Origin: Malachius bipustulatus
Taxonomy: Eukaryota; Arthropoda; Insecta; Coleoptera; Melyridae
Assembly (NCBI GenBank): GCA_910589415.1
Contig: OU342633.1
Location: forward strand, 11,074,858-11,138,857
DNA length: 64,000 nt
Direction: 5' to 3'
Shown here piece after piece: positions 53,470 to 64,000 of this stretch. The notes below the pieces were generated by a model. That model saw nothing but the letters and a program-made list of their open reading frames with translations, ran no database searches and had not been told where the DNA came from. The stretch's first letter is position 1. Each line of letters opens with the position of its first letter. The position numbers were made by a program, and so were the translations under genes.

Positions 53470-55640
53470 ATACTTACCATATATTATTGTCATTACAGAT
53501 GTTTTTTCAAAGCTGATTTTATCTCGACCTTTCCAGTTGAACAGCATTGCAACTTTATCATGGATCAGGAACTTCATTATTCTTCTTGTTAGGCTTTCAA
53601 TTATTCCCGATCCACCTACATTAAACATGCTAAACAACAACTACCGGCGCTGGGCGAGAACTAACTGGCCTTCAATTGGAAGCATAATATAAATCAGCCA
53701 ATCCAAGAATAGAGGAACTAAATAAGAGGAATAAAACCACAAAACACTTAATTTTATGCTTTAATCTTGCTAGGGTCATATCTACTTATGACATGGCGTC
53801 ATCCACCTTCCACCTTACAAGTTAGCAAGTTACAAACACTTAGTTTTATGCTCTAATCTTGCTAGGGTCACATCTACTTATGGCTATGGCATGGCGTCAT
53901 CCACCTTCCACCTTCGGAGTCACAGAACACAAAATAGCAAGTTACAAGTAACACTTATTACACTCCCGTCACTCGCCAGGCCAGCGCCAGTAGTCGGACT
54001 AGTCGGCAATTCGGCAGTACCTAGTAATAGTAGGAGTAGGGCAACTAGTACCAACCAAATGATCTTGTATCATTGCATTGCATTGCTGCAAGTGCAACTT
54101 TACAACACTAAAACGTAACACCTGACAGCGGCAGATATGTGAACCAAAATCAAAACTAACCCAAATAATAAGTGCATCCATAAAAAGTTTGAAAAATACA
54201 ACGTCGATGACGTAATACATTATCAATCTTTGTTGTGAATAAAACATAAACAAGATCTATCAAGGAAGCGTCTAGCCACTGTTCCTTGATTACTGACTGT
54301 AAATTTCAACTGTAGTGTGTTAATGTTAAAACTTAAAACAACAAACTACTGTATAATGATACCAGTTACGACTACTAAGATACGCACACGCGTAGGTTGC
54401 CGTGACGTCAATGAGGACCATAAAATACTCTACCCGTTGCTTGAATAATTTTATTGTTGCGCTAGTTGAGCTATTTTAGATGAGTATTTTGCGATTTTTT
54501 TTTAAATATCCCCATTAATTTCCGGCAATATCCGGGAAAAAATTGAAAAAAAAACGAGAACTCTTTATTTTGCCATATCTTTTATTGAAAATTAATTATT
54601 AATATTCTGCAGGCCTACATAAGTTGTCTAAAGTTATCCATCTGACACTGCTGCCGACTAGATGGATGACTTGACAAAAATATATTTTTATGTGATACGT
54701 CTTTGCATACGTATTTTTTGCCATCTCATGTAGCAAAAATTCAATGTGGCTGCCATAAGAAAAACAAAAGTTGACTATCGACCCGTAAAATCTAGTGAGC
54801 CTAGGAAAAAATTAATAACATTAAACAAAAGAATATATATCTTGGAGAAAAAGTAAAATGACATTTAAATTTTTTTTTTTAATATCTAGCGACATAAGAA
54901 TATTTTGACAAATCGGAAAGTCTATGTGAGGTGTTATTAAAATTGCCCAATTTTTATCCCATTTAACCAACTTCGTATCTTTTACCGATTCCGAGATCCC
55001 AATGATGGTGAGCATCGAATTGTTAACCAGCCTGTATAGCACCTTGGGACAAATTTCAAGGAGTATTGAAATAAAAATAAAGTAAATGAAATACTTTTAT
55101 TCAAAGTATAAATGTAAAACATTATTTTTATATAAAAATATAAATTATAATTTTTCATCTATACCCCTCCTCCTCCGCTTACACACTTTTAAATTGATCA
55201 CACATTTACAAGTTAAATTCTAATTAAAACCACATATTTAAACAATTAAATTAGCTACTAGAAACGAGTCTCCGAGACCGAGAGTCTTCCATCACGTGTC
55301 CGACCATCTTGGTTAGTTATTGATAAATTAATCATAACATTCAATTTTTTAAATCCTTCAATTTTTATCTAAAACTCCAGAAATCCAGTGTCTCTTTTCA
55401 TTTGTCAGTTGTCAATTTTCATTTTTGATTGTTAAGTAACAGTTTGACTGTTCTTCATTTTCTTATTAATGGTCCAGTCATTTTGTGGTTTTGTTCTTCT
55501 TTTTTAGTTTTTTAAATTTTCTGGTCTTATTTCTTTTGCTGTCTATGATGTACCTATTAGATATTGTCTTCTATGTTGGAGTCTGTGTCTAGTCTGTTGT
55601 AGGAATTATCTTTTTCTAATTGTATTAGGTAACTGTATAC
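53470..55640. other. No gene assigned; tandem duplication and dispersed repeat
   Basis: 53735-53815 and 53840-53930 are a diverged tandem pair (shared ATGGCGTCATCCACCTTCCA). 54490-55080 is a dispersed repeat related to 56580-56900 (shared AGGC(C/T)TACATAAGT). Nothing coding is recognisable. Confidence 0.5.
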
Positions 55641-55645
55641 TGCAC

Positions 55646-56112
55646 TCAAGTTATTAGTGTCTGATTTTTTGTTGATTTTTTTGTGTTTGGTAATTTCATG
55701 ATTGGTACAATCGTTTCTAAAGTCAATCTTTTTTTATAGTTTTTTTCTGTTCTTAAAATAGACACTTTTTCAAATTTTGGTCTGTGATTTAATTCATTGA
55801 CATGTTGTGCCAATGCACATCTTTGTGGGTGCAATCTACAGTCACTCTTATGTGCTGTTAGCGTAGTCTGTAGGTTTCCTGATGTTTTCCTGTGTACACT
55901 CCACCGCACCCCCCGCAAGGGATTTTGTATATTACATTAGATTTTCTTAACAATGGGGTTGGATCTTTAGTTCTTGAAAAAACTACGTTACCTACCGTCT
56001 TGACTGTTCTCTTTGCTATCTTAATATGCAAGTCATCTGTTTTCAAGTTGTTAATTAATTTAGTGGTCAGGTCAGTGGCCAGACTTGTGGTAAAGTTGTG
56101 TACAAACCACAA
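55646..56112 (-). pseudogene. Penelope-like element, GIY-YIG endonuclease remnant
   Basis: 56112-55858 reads KIAKRTVKTVGNVVFSRTKD, PTPLLRKSNVIYKIPCGGCG and GVYTGK; a frame change near 55890 continues with LTAHKSDCRLHPQRCALAQH, NELNHRPKFEKVSIL and KRLTLE. The C..C..VYTGK...H order is the GIY-YIG nuclease that follows the RT in Penelope-like elements, with the zinc-finger Cys pair before it. The GIY motif is VYT here. No RT domain is visible upstream, so this is a 3' fragment. Confidence 0.85.
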
Positions 56113-56359
56113 AGTTGTGGTAAATTTTTAATTAATATAATAATAAATTTTGTCTCTCATAGTTATAAATTCTTCTGAAAATACTTCTTCCTATGCTGTA
56201 GCGGGATCTCTCTGGAGGCCATGTGCACGTTTTCTACTTCAAACTACTTTTCAACTGAAGTTAACTTTGGTATTTCTATCTCGAAATCCAGTCCTTGATT
56301 ATACAGTTTTTCAAACACTTCCGTCTCTCTTAACTTGCACGTAGCCTATCGCGTTATCC

Positions 56360-57190
56360 CCATATTCTTTCATTAAGCAAAATGTTCAGAAACTATAACA
56401 GAGTACGAAACAAAATACATTCATATGCTTACCTAATACAGGTGAGAATATGAAAAATAAAATACATCCGGAAACATCTTTTCACAATTTTTCCAGTAAT
56501 ACAGTGTGTCCAGTGTAAGTGGCATTACATTGGGTATCTTGGAAACGGCAAGAGATACAGGGTCGGTTAAACTAGAGAAAAGTTGCACAATTTAATGCTT
56601 AATGAGAATCTGAATTTTTTCTTTGAATATTTCCAGTCGTTGCTGAAATATCCTGAAAAAACTGAAAAATCATAATTTCTTATTTTAGTCATATCTTTTT
56701 TATTATTGGGAAATAATGAATTATTTTTTGTAGGCTTACATAAGTCGTCAAAAGCTATCAATTTGGCATTACAAAAATTTTCAAAGCCGACTAGATCTCA
56801 GAGTTTTCATAGCCAAATTTTGTTTTTCTTATGGCCGCCATATTGGTTTTTTATGTCGTTCGGTATAAAATAAATCAAGGAAACCAAAAATTAATAACAT
56901 TCAAAAAATTTTATTTATTTATTTATAGGCTTGGCTACTATTAAACGAGAAAAGAAAATTTATTTTAATTAGAAATGAACAGAAAATTGGTTTGGTAATA
57001 AAATAAAACTAAGATACCTAATTAATCAAAATAAACTGTAATTTTATTTTTAAAAGCTGAATATTATACAAAGCGAGTCTTCAAACTAAAACTTTATACC
57101 TACGGTATAAACGTAGGTATTTATAGATCGTGAAGGTTAAAATCCTTTACAAAATCTCGAACATTCGAAAAACCAGTTTCATTAGATTTC
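56360..57190. other. No gene seen; dispersed repeat
   Basis: 56510-56930 carries the repeat related to 54490-55080 and ends in a TTTATTTATTTAT run at about 56910. AT-rich, no coding. Confidence 0.5.
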
Positions 57191-57205
57191 TCTTAAGTGT
57201 TACTT

Positions 57206-58933
57206 TCATTGGGCACGATATGTGGTTGACAATTTGGAGGTACATATAGCACTGGGGTTAGAGAGCAACTCATTTTCACCATAGTGAGAGAAATCATTTT
57301 CAGAATAAGAAGATATCTGGGAACTAGGACGTTGACTATAAAGAGAGGATGCAGATGAATACTGGCTTTCCACTTGAGGTCCAGGTGATGGTTGTTCCAA
57401 TAACTTATTAGTCATTTTTCTTTCATGCAGTTCTAACTGCAACCTTTCCTTTTCTAATTCCATCTTTTGCACTCTTTCGGCCATTTCAAGTTCATGATTT
57501 CTTTCTTGTAACGACACTTTTCGTTCCTCAATGTTTACTTTTTTCTTCTAGCAACAGCCTTCGCTCCTTTAGCTGCAGCTGTTTTTCCCTGAGTTTAATT
57601 TCAGTCTCAATTTTTTCTGGGAGATATTCCAATGTATCATTTCTTAATGGGTGACTCCTGTTCTGTCGTTTTCTGGCTGGTCCCACACAAATCATAATAT
57701 CAACTATATTATTTACATAATATAGGATGCGACACGAAAACATTAGGGCCTTTATAAATGGCAAAATCATGGAACTAGAAGTCTGAAAAACTGTACATTT
57801 ATGATTTCAACTTCGCCTGTAACTGGAAGTGGTATAGGGTTGTAAATATTTTAGTTGAGTTTGTTGAAACTGAAATCATGCATGTACAAATTTTGAGACT
57901 TCTAGTAGTTAATATCATTTTTTAAATAATAAATGCCTCAATGTTCTCGTGCTTGCACCCTGTACATCTAGTTGATATAAGGAGTACATGCAACGTATTT
58001 CAAATAGTAATGTTCTTACGTAAAACAGTTGTATTTGCATTTCCGACATTGCATTTTGCAGTTTGTATTTTCGCCGTCACATCCTTGTTTTCACTGCCAC
58101 TAGTATTTTGACTACACTCTAATTGCGCTAAAACAATATTAAACTAGTGGTTAAACTTCAACTTTACATACAAATGTTTTTTATTAACGCCTTTAAGCAC
58201 AGTACAGTAAAAAATCAATTCAAGTACTTACTTACCATAATTATGTTCTTGATTAGATTCTTTCATACAACTTCCTCGTTCACAAAGACAATTTCACTAT
58301 TGTCAACACGTCCATTGTCCATAGTTTTTTGAACTTCACTGGTCCAAATGCATCAATTCCCTTTGTAAATTCCCTGTATTCTAATAAATTTTCTTTATTT
58401 TCGCTTTTCAATATTTGCATGTTCAATGCAGCATATTTCTCTCTTGCTTGTTTGCCTAACTCGCTGATTCTTTTATCTTGAGAAATAACTACACGTTTTT
58501 TCTTCACTGGACTTCCGAATTCAGCGCAAATGCTACTTATTTCTTGCAATAGTACATCCCGTTCTCAATAAGGTTCTTCCACCGCTGATCTATGAAACAA
58601 ATCACAAGTTAATAAGTGAAACTAAAAATACAAATGCAACAATATTATATTCAAGTATCTATAGGTAAATACCTATATATGTACTTACTTTTTTACTGTT
58701 CCACAATCTTTTTTCAAAAATAGCTCTAGCAATAATTGCAGATGTTGTTTGCAGGTCTTAATCTGAAAATTTTTACCACTTGTTCTCTCTACGTTCATCT
58801 GCACCAGCTCCCATTTCTCAGGATGTACGATTGGATTTTGAGCTACAACTTCCCGTAACATAATTACGTCGTCCTCATATGTAAATCTTAATCTTCGATT
58901 TTTCCACTTCTCCATGAGAAAGTTAATTTTCAA
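57206..58933 (-). pseudogene. Myb/SANT-like protein gene, four exons, two lesions
   Basis: Exon 1 (58918-58690, GTAAGT donor) starts MEKWKNRRLRFTYEDD and carries a SANT-type helix set (LREVVAQNPI, KWELVQMNVERTSGKNF, KQHLQLLLELF). Exon 2 (from 58592 after CATAG) has QEISSICAEFGSPVKKKRVV, ELGKQAREKYAALN and ends near 58235 at G|GTAAGT. Exon 3 is about 58137-58019 (QLECSQNTSGSENKDVTAKI). Exon 4 (57688-57206) is a coiled coil (LREKQLQLKERRLLLEE, ERVQKMELEKERLQLE) with a Ser-rich tail. A TGA at about 58567 and a missing base near 57545 break the frame, so the copy seems dead, though splice signals are well kept. DNA binding is inferred from the fold. It may be a host orphan gene or a transposon accessory gene. 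Confidence 0.6.
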
Positions 58934-59029
58934 CTAGCAGTAAGTAACTTTTGTAACTACTACAACTCTATTCAATTTTAAATTCACTTCAAATAAAATC
59001 TCAAAGAAGGTTAGGACGTTCTACGAATA

Positions 59030-59690
59030 TTAACGATCGTCAACGAATATAGCACGAGCACGAAATAAGGTACAGATAATGCTCTCCCTAAACGCTGTGC
59101 TAATAACGTTTGGCACTAACCTTATTATGGTTTCCCTTATCGTAAAGTACATATACGCATGCTCTGATGTCAAAATAACGTCAAATTTAATACTGCCAGA
59201 CGTTATTTGTGTCTGCAATATCTTTCTACTATGTACATTAAAATCACCCAAGATGGATATCTCGGCTTTAGGGTAGTTTATCTGTATGAAGTCAACAGTT
59301 TTTGTCAAGGACAAAAAAGTATCCTATACTGTGTATCGCTGGGTGGTCGGTATAAACAACAGATAAATCTCGTTGTTTGTCGGTCTGTTATCCTAAGCCA
59401 CATGACGTCGAAGTCATGGGGCTCAAAGACTTCCTCACGTTGGCAAGAGATGTCACCTCTGACAAAAATGCCCATTTCGAAGTTACGTCTAAATCGGGAA
59501 TGAAAGTCATATCCTGGATAAAGATAATTAACTGTGCTTGACGACACTTGGACTTTTCTTTCGCACAGTGCTAGAATGTGAGGTTTATTTGTCTGCAGAT
59601 GTTGATGTACTGCATTGATATTCGTATTTAAACCTCTAATATTACAAAAGTCGACTGAAAATTTCCCCATTCAGGAAATGTTACTATTCT
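59030..59690 (-). pseudogene. LINE endonuclease N-terminal fragment
   Basis: 59670-59305 reads VDFCNIRGLNTNINAVHQHL, KPHILALCERKV, FEMGIFVRGDISC and FICCLYRPPSDT; after a frame change 59314-59030 continues YPKAEISILGDFNVHSRKIL. These are the first half of an APE-type endonuclease of a LINE ORF2. The usual Glu in L-T-E-T is the E in ALCERK. The rest of ORF2 is absent. The adjoining 59690-59950 is GC-richer, contains CCCCATTCGGATCTCCGGGC when read on the minus strand, and is probably the 5' UTR. Confidence 0.8.
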
Positions 59691-60060
59691 TTCTCCTGCA
59701 TGAATGTGCCCCGGGATTAGCCCCGCCCGGAGATCCGAATGGGGGGTCGTTTTAACTCCGGAAAATTTTAATCCTGGGAACGCCATACATGCATATTATT
59801 GTTTCTTACCCCAAGGGCCGGAATCTCTGGCACAGCAACGAAACGTCAGCTCTTTAAAGCAACTTCACGCCGCCTAAGCCAGAAAGATGGTATCGCACCG
59901 GGCGAGGCTGTGTGGGTTCTATATCCTTTACCATCTGGTTTGTTAGTTTTGGTCAGCCCCGGGGTATCTAATTCCCCCGGTGTCATGTATATAGGGTGGG
60001 GCGCGTTGAACGCCTCGATCTGTGTAGCCTAAATAAATAAGCAAGTGAAAATCATTTTTG
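59690..60060 (-). other. Probable LINE 5' region, then dispersed repeat fragment
   Basis: GC-rich 59690-59960 precedes the endonuclease start on the minus strand. 59985-60060 matches an inverted copy at about 36460-36530 (GGGCGCGTTGAACGCCTCG). No gene. Confidence 0.5.
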
Positions 60061-60133
60061 AAGTTCAAGACCTTGTACCACGAAAACGGGTGAAGATAGA
60101 GAAAAATGGCTTACATGTCTCTATTGTAACTTT

Positions 60134-60421
60134 TCATGTACTTTCCCCAAAAAGTCTATGCCACCATTTTCTGGATCGTCGGTTCACAGCATAGTACGAT
60201 CGCAGCTGATCTGCTAGGTCGACTCCTCCCATGAATTTATTATAATCTTGTATTACAACTGGACATTTCACGTCTTTGTTTATTCCTGTTTTGTCCCGTC
60301 TTTTCACAGTAGCTGTTTCGTTCCCATGATAATTGGAAGCAATATAGTTTGTTATCCAAGCACTATATAGAAAGCTGCGTAAAGAACGACAAGGAGGAAT
60401 GTGAGTGGTCGTTCTCCACAA
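60134..60421 (-). pseudogene. piggyBac transposase fragment (PGBD4-like)
   Basis: Reads ITNYIASNYHGNETATVKRR, CPVVIQDYNKFMGGVDLADQ and LRSYYAVNRRSRKWWHRLF, the conserved region around the last catalytic Asp (GGVDLAD) of DDE_Tnp_1_7. It is cut on both sides. It is a third piggyBac lineage in this window. Confidence 0.9.
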
Positions 60422-60493
60422 TCTTCACACATCAGCGGTCGTCCTATGGATGGGATTGCTCCGCTAATGCTGGAACCAGCATTTAATGCGCCA

Positions 60494-61273
60494 TCAATGA
60501 TACCTCTTCTTGAAGGTACCCTTCGGGCACGATGCCCTGCTCGCTCGAAACAGAGTCGCTCCGCTCAAGTCTGACACGGTTGGTACTGCCTCTAGGGTCT
60601 CCGATAGTTTCGTGAGACGGAAACAGGTATACACTAGTAGGGCCGCCAACAGCATCACTAACGCGAGCACTATCACAACTGCTGATGAGTCCGCTGTCAC
60701 AGTTATCACGGGGTTTACCGTCGTCGTCACTGTTGTTGTGGACGGTGGGGACATCATGCACTTGTAGGTGGCATTCCAACATAGGTTGACCATGTCGTTG
60801 CAGGACAGACCGATCATCGATCTGCACAATTCCATTGTCTTGGGTGTTACACACTCAGAAAGAATCTCTTCGATCAGACAATTATCCGTCGGTTTTGGAC
60901 CAACTAGTTTTGGGCAAGGTATTTTAGGCCCACAAACACATATAAGGTCAGAGCAGGTAGTTCCCACGCTGTTAAACTCGCTGATTGACGGCTTCGTCCT
61001 TTTCAAACAGGTATTGGTGTGCCTTTCAACCAAATGATCGCGCACTGACTGTTCTGGAAGCTTGCCAAGTCCGAGTCTCGCAGTGAGTCCTCTCTGGATC
61101 TTATATGATTTGTAGATAGATGTTGGTGACAAATCTCTTGAATGTAGCTTTATCGTTGTTAAAACAGGTATGATCACAAGATATTCGACTGGTATTATCC
61201 ATCTTGTTATCCATCCACTTAAAAAACCCGAATCTCGTGTTTGAAAATCGACAATCAAAGTCTCCCCTCCCAA
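60494..61273 (-). CDS. Putative single-pass membrane glycoprotein, unknown family
   Basis: A 259-codon open frame with no lesion. A hydrophobic segment at residues about 26-41 (YLVIIPVLTTI) could be a late signal peptide. Residues 85-175 are Cys-rich (Cys at 89, 107, 112, 114, 120, 132, 141, 150, 158, 165, 172) with one N-glycosylation site (N167-A-T). A Thr/Val-rich stalk (174-196) follows, then a clear transmembrane helix (198-218, VVIVLALVMLLAALLVYT) and a 40-residue tail. This is the layout of a type I surface protein. It could be an endogenous viral or retroelement envelope-like gene, or a host gene. No fusion peptide or furin site was identified, and the length is short for an envelope protein. 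No adjacent pol or nucleocapsid was found. It overlaps no other recognised feature; the start choice is the first Met. Confidence 0.5.
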   Translation of the reverse strand: MGGETLIVDFQTRDSGFLSGWITRWIIPVEYLVIIPVLTTIKLHSRDLSPTSIYKSYKIQRGLTARLGLGKLPEQSVRDHLVERHTNTCLKRTKPSISEFNSVGTTCSDLICVCGPKIPCPKLVGPKPTDNCLIEEILSECVTPKTMELCRSMIGLSCNDMVNLCWNATYKCMMSPPSTTTVTTTVNPVITVTADSSAVVIVLALVMLLAALLVYTCFRLTKLSETLEAVPTVSDLSGATLFRASRASCPKGTFKKRYH

Positions 61274-61579
61274 AGGAAACTAAGATGTAAAATTTACGAA
61301 CCCGAACAACCTGTGTGGGGCTTTTTGTTCGTGAGAGTGAGCGAGGTTGACGTACAGAAGCAATCGGGAAGCGAACAGGAACGGATCTAGGGTATATTCG
61401 GAAAGAAAGCTTTACGTGAACTCAAGCAAGGGGTCTCTAACTCGCGGGAAAATCTAAATCACAGTCTTTATCAATTAGCGGGACTCTATTCTAGTTCGAA
61501 CGGTTCAGTGATCTACGGCTTGCAGCTAACGGGAACGTCGTCGGTTTGAAAATACCCTGTTTCGAAACACATGGGCTTA
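61274..61579. other. No gene; more GC-rich upstream region of membrane ORF
   Basis: Non-repetitive-looking DNA of mixed composition. It could hold the promoter or 5' exon of the minus-strand membrane ORF; no TATA box or LTR boundary was identified. Confidence 0.35.
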
Positions 61580-61990
61580 TAACCATTATCCAAAAAAAAT
61601 AAAAAGTTCGCGAGCTCTTTTCTTAGTCTTACGTGAAGAATTACACGGTTTATTTTTTGAAACACCAAAATCTAGCAACGTTTTCAATTTCTCTTTGCTA
61701 TTATCGCCACTGCTTATTTTATGAATTCCTTGTAAATGTTTCAATAAGTTGCTTGTACTAGCACCATCATATTATGTAAATTTATTATCACAAATTTACC
61801 CTGGCCTTCACATTTTTATCACCCTCAACAACGGTAAAATAATCCCAAGCCAAGGATAATTTTTTCGGAGGCATCTTATCAAACTTTCGCCGACTAGGTA
61901 TAATAGCCCGCGCCGACTGGCGAGTGCTGGTAAGTGGCGACAACAAGTGTGAGAGGAGGGGGTGTGCCGTGCATTTTTTCTTCGGCACTT
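61580..61990 (-). pseudogene. BED zinc-finger N-terminus of a hAT-type transposase, broken
   Basis: 61873-61790 starts MPPKKLSLAWDYFTVVEGD, the BED aromatic signature (W.YF), then NVKAR.NL, where a base is missing and the first Cys pair is damaged. In another frame it continues DGASTSNLLKHLQGIHK (the finger His pair) and SKEKLKTLLDFGVSKN to about 61590. It is the N-terminal exon of a BED-hAT protein, with no catalytic part nearby. An upstream Met at 61988 lies in non-conserved sequence. Confidence 0.75.
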
Positions 61991-62330
61991 AATCATTAAT
62001 GGGGCTATTTAGCATTGCTTTACAAAATTAAGAATGTGAGAATATGAAATTTTGATTTAAGATTTTGAAAAACAGATCCAAGGTATCGATTTTCACAAAA
62101 TTCATGAAAGTCCCATAATGTCGAAATTAAACAATTTTTTACTGAGATCATCTTATGATTTTCTGGTCAGTCATGAGTTGGCCTGTCAGTCCTTCAATGG
62201 ATGACGTTGAGTTTTGGGACACCTATATAAGGAAATTATTAAATTGTAATAAAAGTGACAAAAGGAAAGCATTTTGTTAATGAAAAACTAAAGGGTTCCA
62301 ATTCTCAAAACAATAAAAAATAAAATTATT
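61991..62330. other. No gene seen
   Basis: AT-rich, no coding or repeat signal recognised. Confidence 0.45.
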
Positions 62331-62349
62331 TATTATTATTAACTAATTA

Positions 62350-62755
62350 CTACACTTTCAGATCTTCGTCATGATCATCATTGCTATCAGTACATATGGG
62401 AATCTTCTCCCAAAATTTGAGACGGTTTTCAGGAATAATTGACCTCAGTTTTACGACCAGAGAACTTTTTCTCGCTTCGGATATTCCTCTGCAATTCTGT
62501 CTAGAACATGGTTTTGGCACCCCATCCTTGAAGTATTTTGGCTGTCAAAAAATATAGTTTGACGAATTTATCTTCAAGAAAGTTGTTTTTATACCACATT
62601 ACCTTTTCTCCTTCCTTGATGAAAAGCAAATTAATGTGACATATCTTGCAAATATGGCTTAGGATTAATCCTTTGCATTTTGCACTTGGAAGTAAAATCT
62701 TTCCACTGAAGAAATCATCAAAAAAACGTGAGATAGGACAATTTTCACTTAGCAC
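62350..62755 (-). pseudogene. Unrecognised coding remnant
   Basis: Minus strand 62545-62355 reads PKYFKDGVPKPCSRQNCRG, RKSSLVVKLRSIIPENR and FWEKIPICTDSNDDHDEDL to a stop. 62755-62501 in another frame adds CKGLILSHICKICHINLLF and EGEKVMWYKNNFL. It looks like the end of a real protein with one frame lesion, probably transposon-related, but I cannot name the family. Confidence 0.35.
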
Positions 62756-62759
62756 CTAG

Positions 62760-63950
62760 TAACATAAGACACTTTAATGTAGCAAAGGTGCTCATTGAAC
62801 AATCTTGTACATAGTCATGAGAATTGACAAAGCCAGTTAGTATTATTTACTTTTGCAAATGTCAGATAGGATTATCCAAGTAAGAAAAAATGTATTCATT
62901 TTGTAGATAGGATGATATATTTCGATGAACCCACTTTTTTACCCACTTTAAAAGCAGTTAGGATATTATAGCTTAGTCAACCAGGTAAAGACATAGCACC
63001 GAGTTTCAATAATATTCATTTAGGTTAAAAATTTAAAAAATGTAGATACCTAGGACGATTTAAGTAAGGACGGCAGTATAGTCATATGACTGCACAACGA
63101 ACATTTCAAAATCGTCATCGTCATCTTCAAACGTCAACTGAAAAATTTTAATTTGTTTTCAAATTGACAATTTTCTATCAAATGTACAATTTCGAAAAAT
63201 CAGCAATTTATATTTAATATAATAGTTAGGGTCCCCTGGAAGGTGGCAAAGGCAAACTTTAATTAAACTGGTTCAATCATAATTATCTCGTCCGGGTCGG
63301 AGTTCACACACGAATAAATTCTGGGCTTCAGAAAAGATTATTTATTCTGGGACGCTAGTAGTAGGCATATTGTGGAATTCAATCTGACAACGACGGATTA
63401 CTTTGTAGCAGCTACACAAACACATGAATAAACAGAAATACAAAATCAGAACCGTCCAGCCGGGTACAGCCGATGGCCTGTGAAATAAACATAAGGTCCT
63501 TAAATAAACAATTCCACCGAGTACAGAGTGGGCGGCAGGTATCTAAAACCAACGTCACCGCACCAACGGATTACTTAAACCCCCGATATGGAGTCCACAA
63601 AGAAATAAGACACTATTTAACAGAGGTAGTTAGTCGAATAATAACAGTTCTTTTAAAAACAAAACCTGGGTACACCGGAGTTCTGCCCTGGTAATCTGGA
63701 TCCCTGGTAATCTACTATTAGTAATTATGGGCAAACTGACCTTGACCCGGGTACTGATGTCATTCGGACGGGGTTGAGCGTGCGGCGTTATCTGCGTAGG
63801 ACACACACACACATACCACACGTAAGATCGGATGAATAATTATTAAAACTGTTACTGAATAAATACTAAGGTTAATCTGATAACAAATCAGAAAAATACT
63901 TCTTGAGCAAATTGGGAAAAGTGTAAAAAATACAAAAAGAAAACTTAAAT
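62760..63950. other. No gene assigned
   Basis: The right half (63240-63830) is less AT-rich, contains the doubled phrase CCCTGGTAATCT (63687-63708) and an (AC)n run at 63799-63812, and might be LTR or other element DNA; no pair or boundary was found. Confidence 0.4.
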
Positions 63951-63954
63951 GTTA

Positions 63955-64000
63955 GATTAGATTAGATTATCTTTATTTGACCACGTATACTACATAAAAT
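63955..64000 (-). mobile_element. LINE 3' end at window edge (TTAGA-type tail)
   Basis: GTTAGATTAGATTAGATTAT followed by CTTTATTTGACCACG has the same form as the LINE 1 3' end (short tandem tail then CTTTATT). The element runs off the right edge, minus strand. Confidence 0.5.

Larger units (their letters stand above)
49049..53470 (-). mobile_element. DIRS-type (tyrosine recombinase) retrotransposon, decayed
   Basis: A block of about 140 bases at 49085-49225 recurs inverted at 53326-53465 with few changes (shared GATATAATTACATTGTAGTT and CTTATCATGATATCCTGCCG). These are inverted ends, not direct LTRs. A second palindrome pairs 49049-49113 with 49288-49353, and 49354-49397 repeats the right end again. 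This layout recalls the inverted terminal repeats and internal complementary region of DIRS elements. Inside are gag, RT/RNase H and tyrosine-recombinase remnants, all minus strand. Confidence 0.8.

Noticed and set aside
1..64000. tRNA, rRNA or riboswitch genes
   Set aside because: None recognised by eye on either strand; a covariance-model scan would be needed to exclude them.

Overview
The window is eukaryotic, AT-rich and made almost entirely of mobile elements. The mix (P-like element with a THAP domain, piggyBac, BED-type hAT, DD41D mariner, DIRS-type tyrosine-recombinase element, Penelope-like element, Ty3/gypsy, several Jockey/CR1/I-type LINEs) and the short introns of about 60-90 bases point to an insect. 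Order is not settled; a beetle or hemipteran is a guess. No bacterial operons, rRNA, tRNA or CRISPR arrays were seen.

Layout. 1-11356: an AT-hook ORF at the left edge, then one copy of a duplicated unit that carries a spliced conserved gene on the minus strand. It is interrupted by two LINEs (1078-5899 and 6438-9399) and a palindromic element (about 9562-10298). A second copy at 45393-47063 lacks all three and serves as a pre-insertion record. 11357-13440 is low-repeat DNA with a CpG-containing block that may be regulatory. 13709-20981 is a gypsy element whose pol is split by a nearly complete P-like element (14023-19019). 20982-22630 holds a LINE tail and a VRK-like kinase retropseudogene. 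23617-27642 is a trihelix/Myb-like gene split by a piggyBac element, which is itself split by a foldback element. 28868-31000 is a piggyBac/hAT chimera with a short TIR element. 32100-36146 is an acidic coding remnant split by a hAT element.

36809-44488 contains three large palindromes and an apparently intact mariner (37456-39553). 44619-45358 is a two-exon RGG-rich gene. 47964-53470 holds a LINE gag remnant and a degraded DIRS element with inverted ends. 55646-58933 holds a Penelope GIY-YIG remnant and a multi-exon Myb/SANT-like gene. 59030-62760 holds a LINE 5' fragment, a piggyBac fragment, a 259-residue membrane-glycoprotein-like ORF of unknown origin and a BED-finger remnant. The window ends inside another LINE 3' end.

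How the pieces relate. Several insertions can be placed exactly, because joining the flanks across the target-site duplication restores an open frame: P in gypsy pol, foldback in piggyBac, hAT in the acidic ORF, LINE in the conserved exon. Nearly all coding copies are broken. The best-preserved are the mariner transposase, the P-like transposase (one frame lesion), the RGG-rich gene, copy 2 of the conserved spliced gene and the membrane-protein ORF. No new multi-gene system was identified with confidence. The strongest leads are the mariner-derived foldbacks with transposase codons in their loops, the unexplained membrane ORF, and the duplicated conserved gene.
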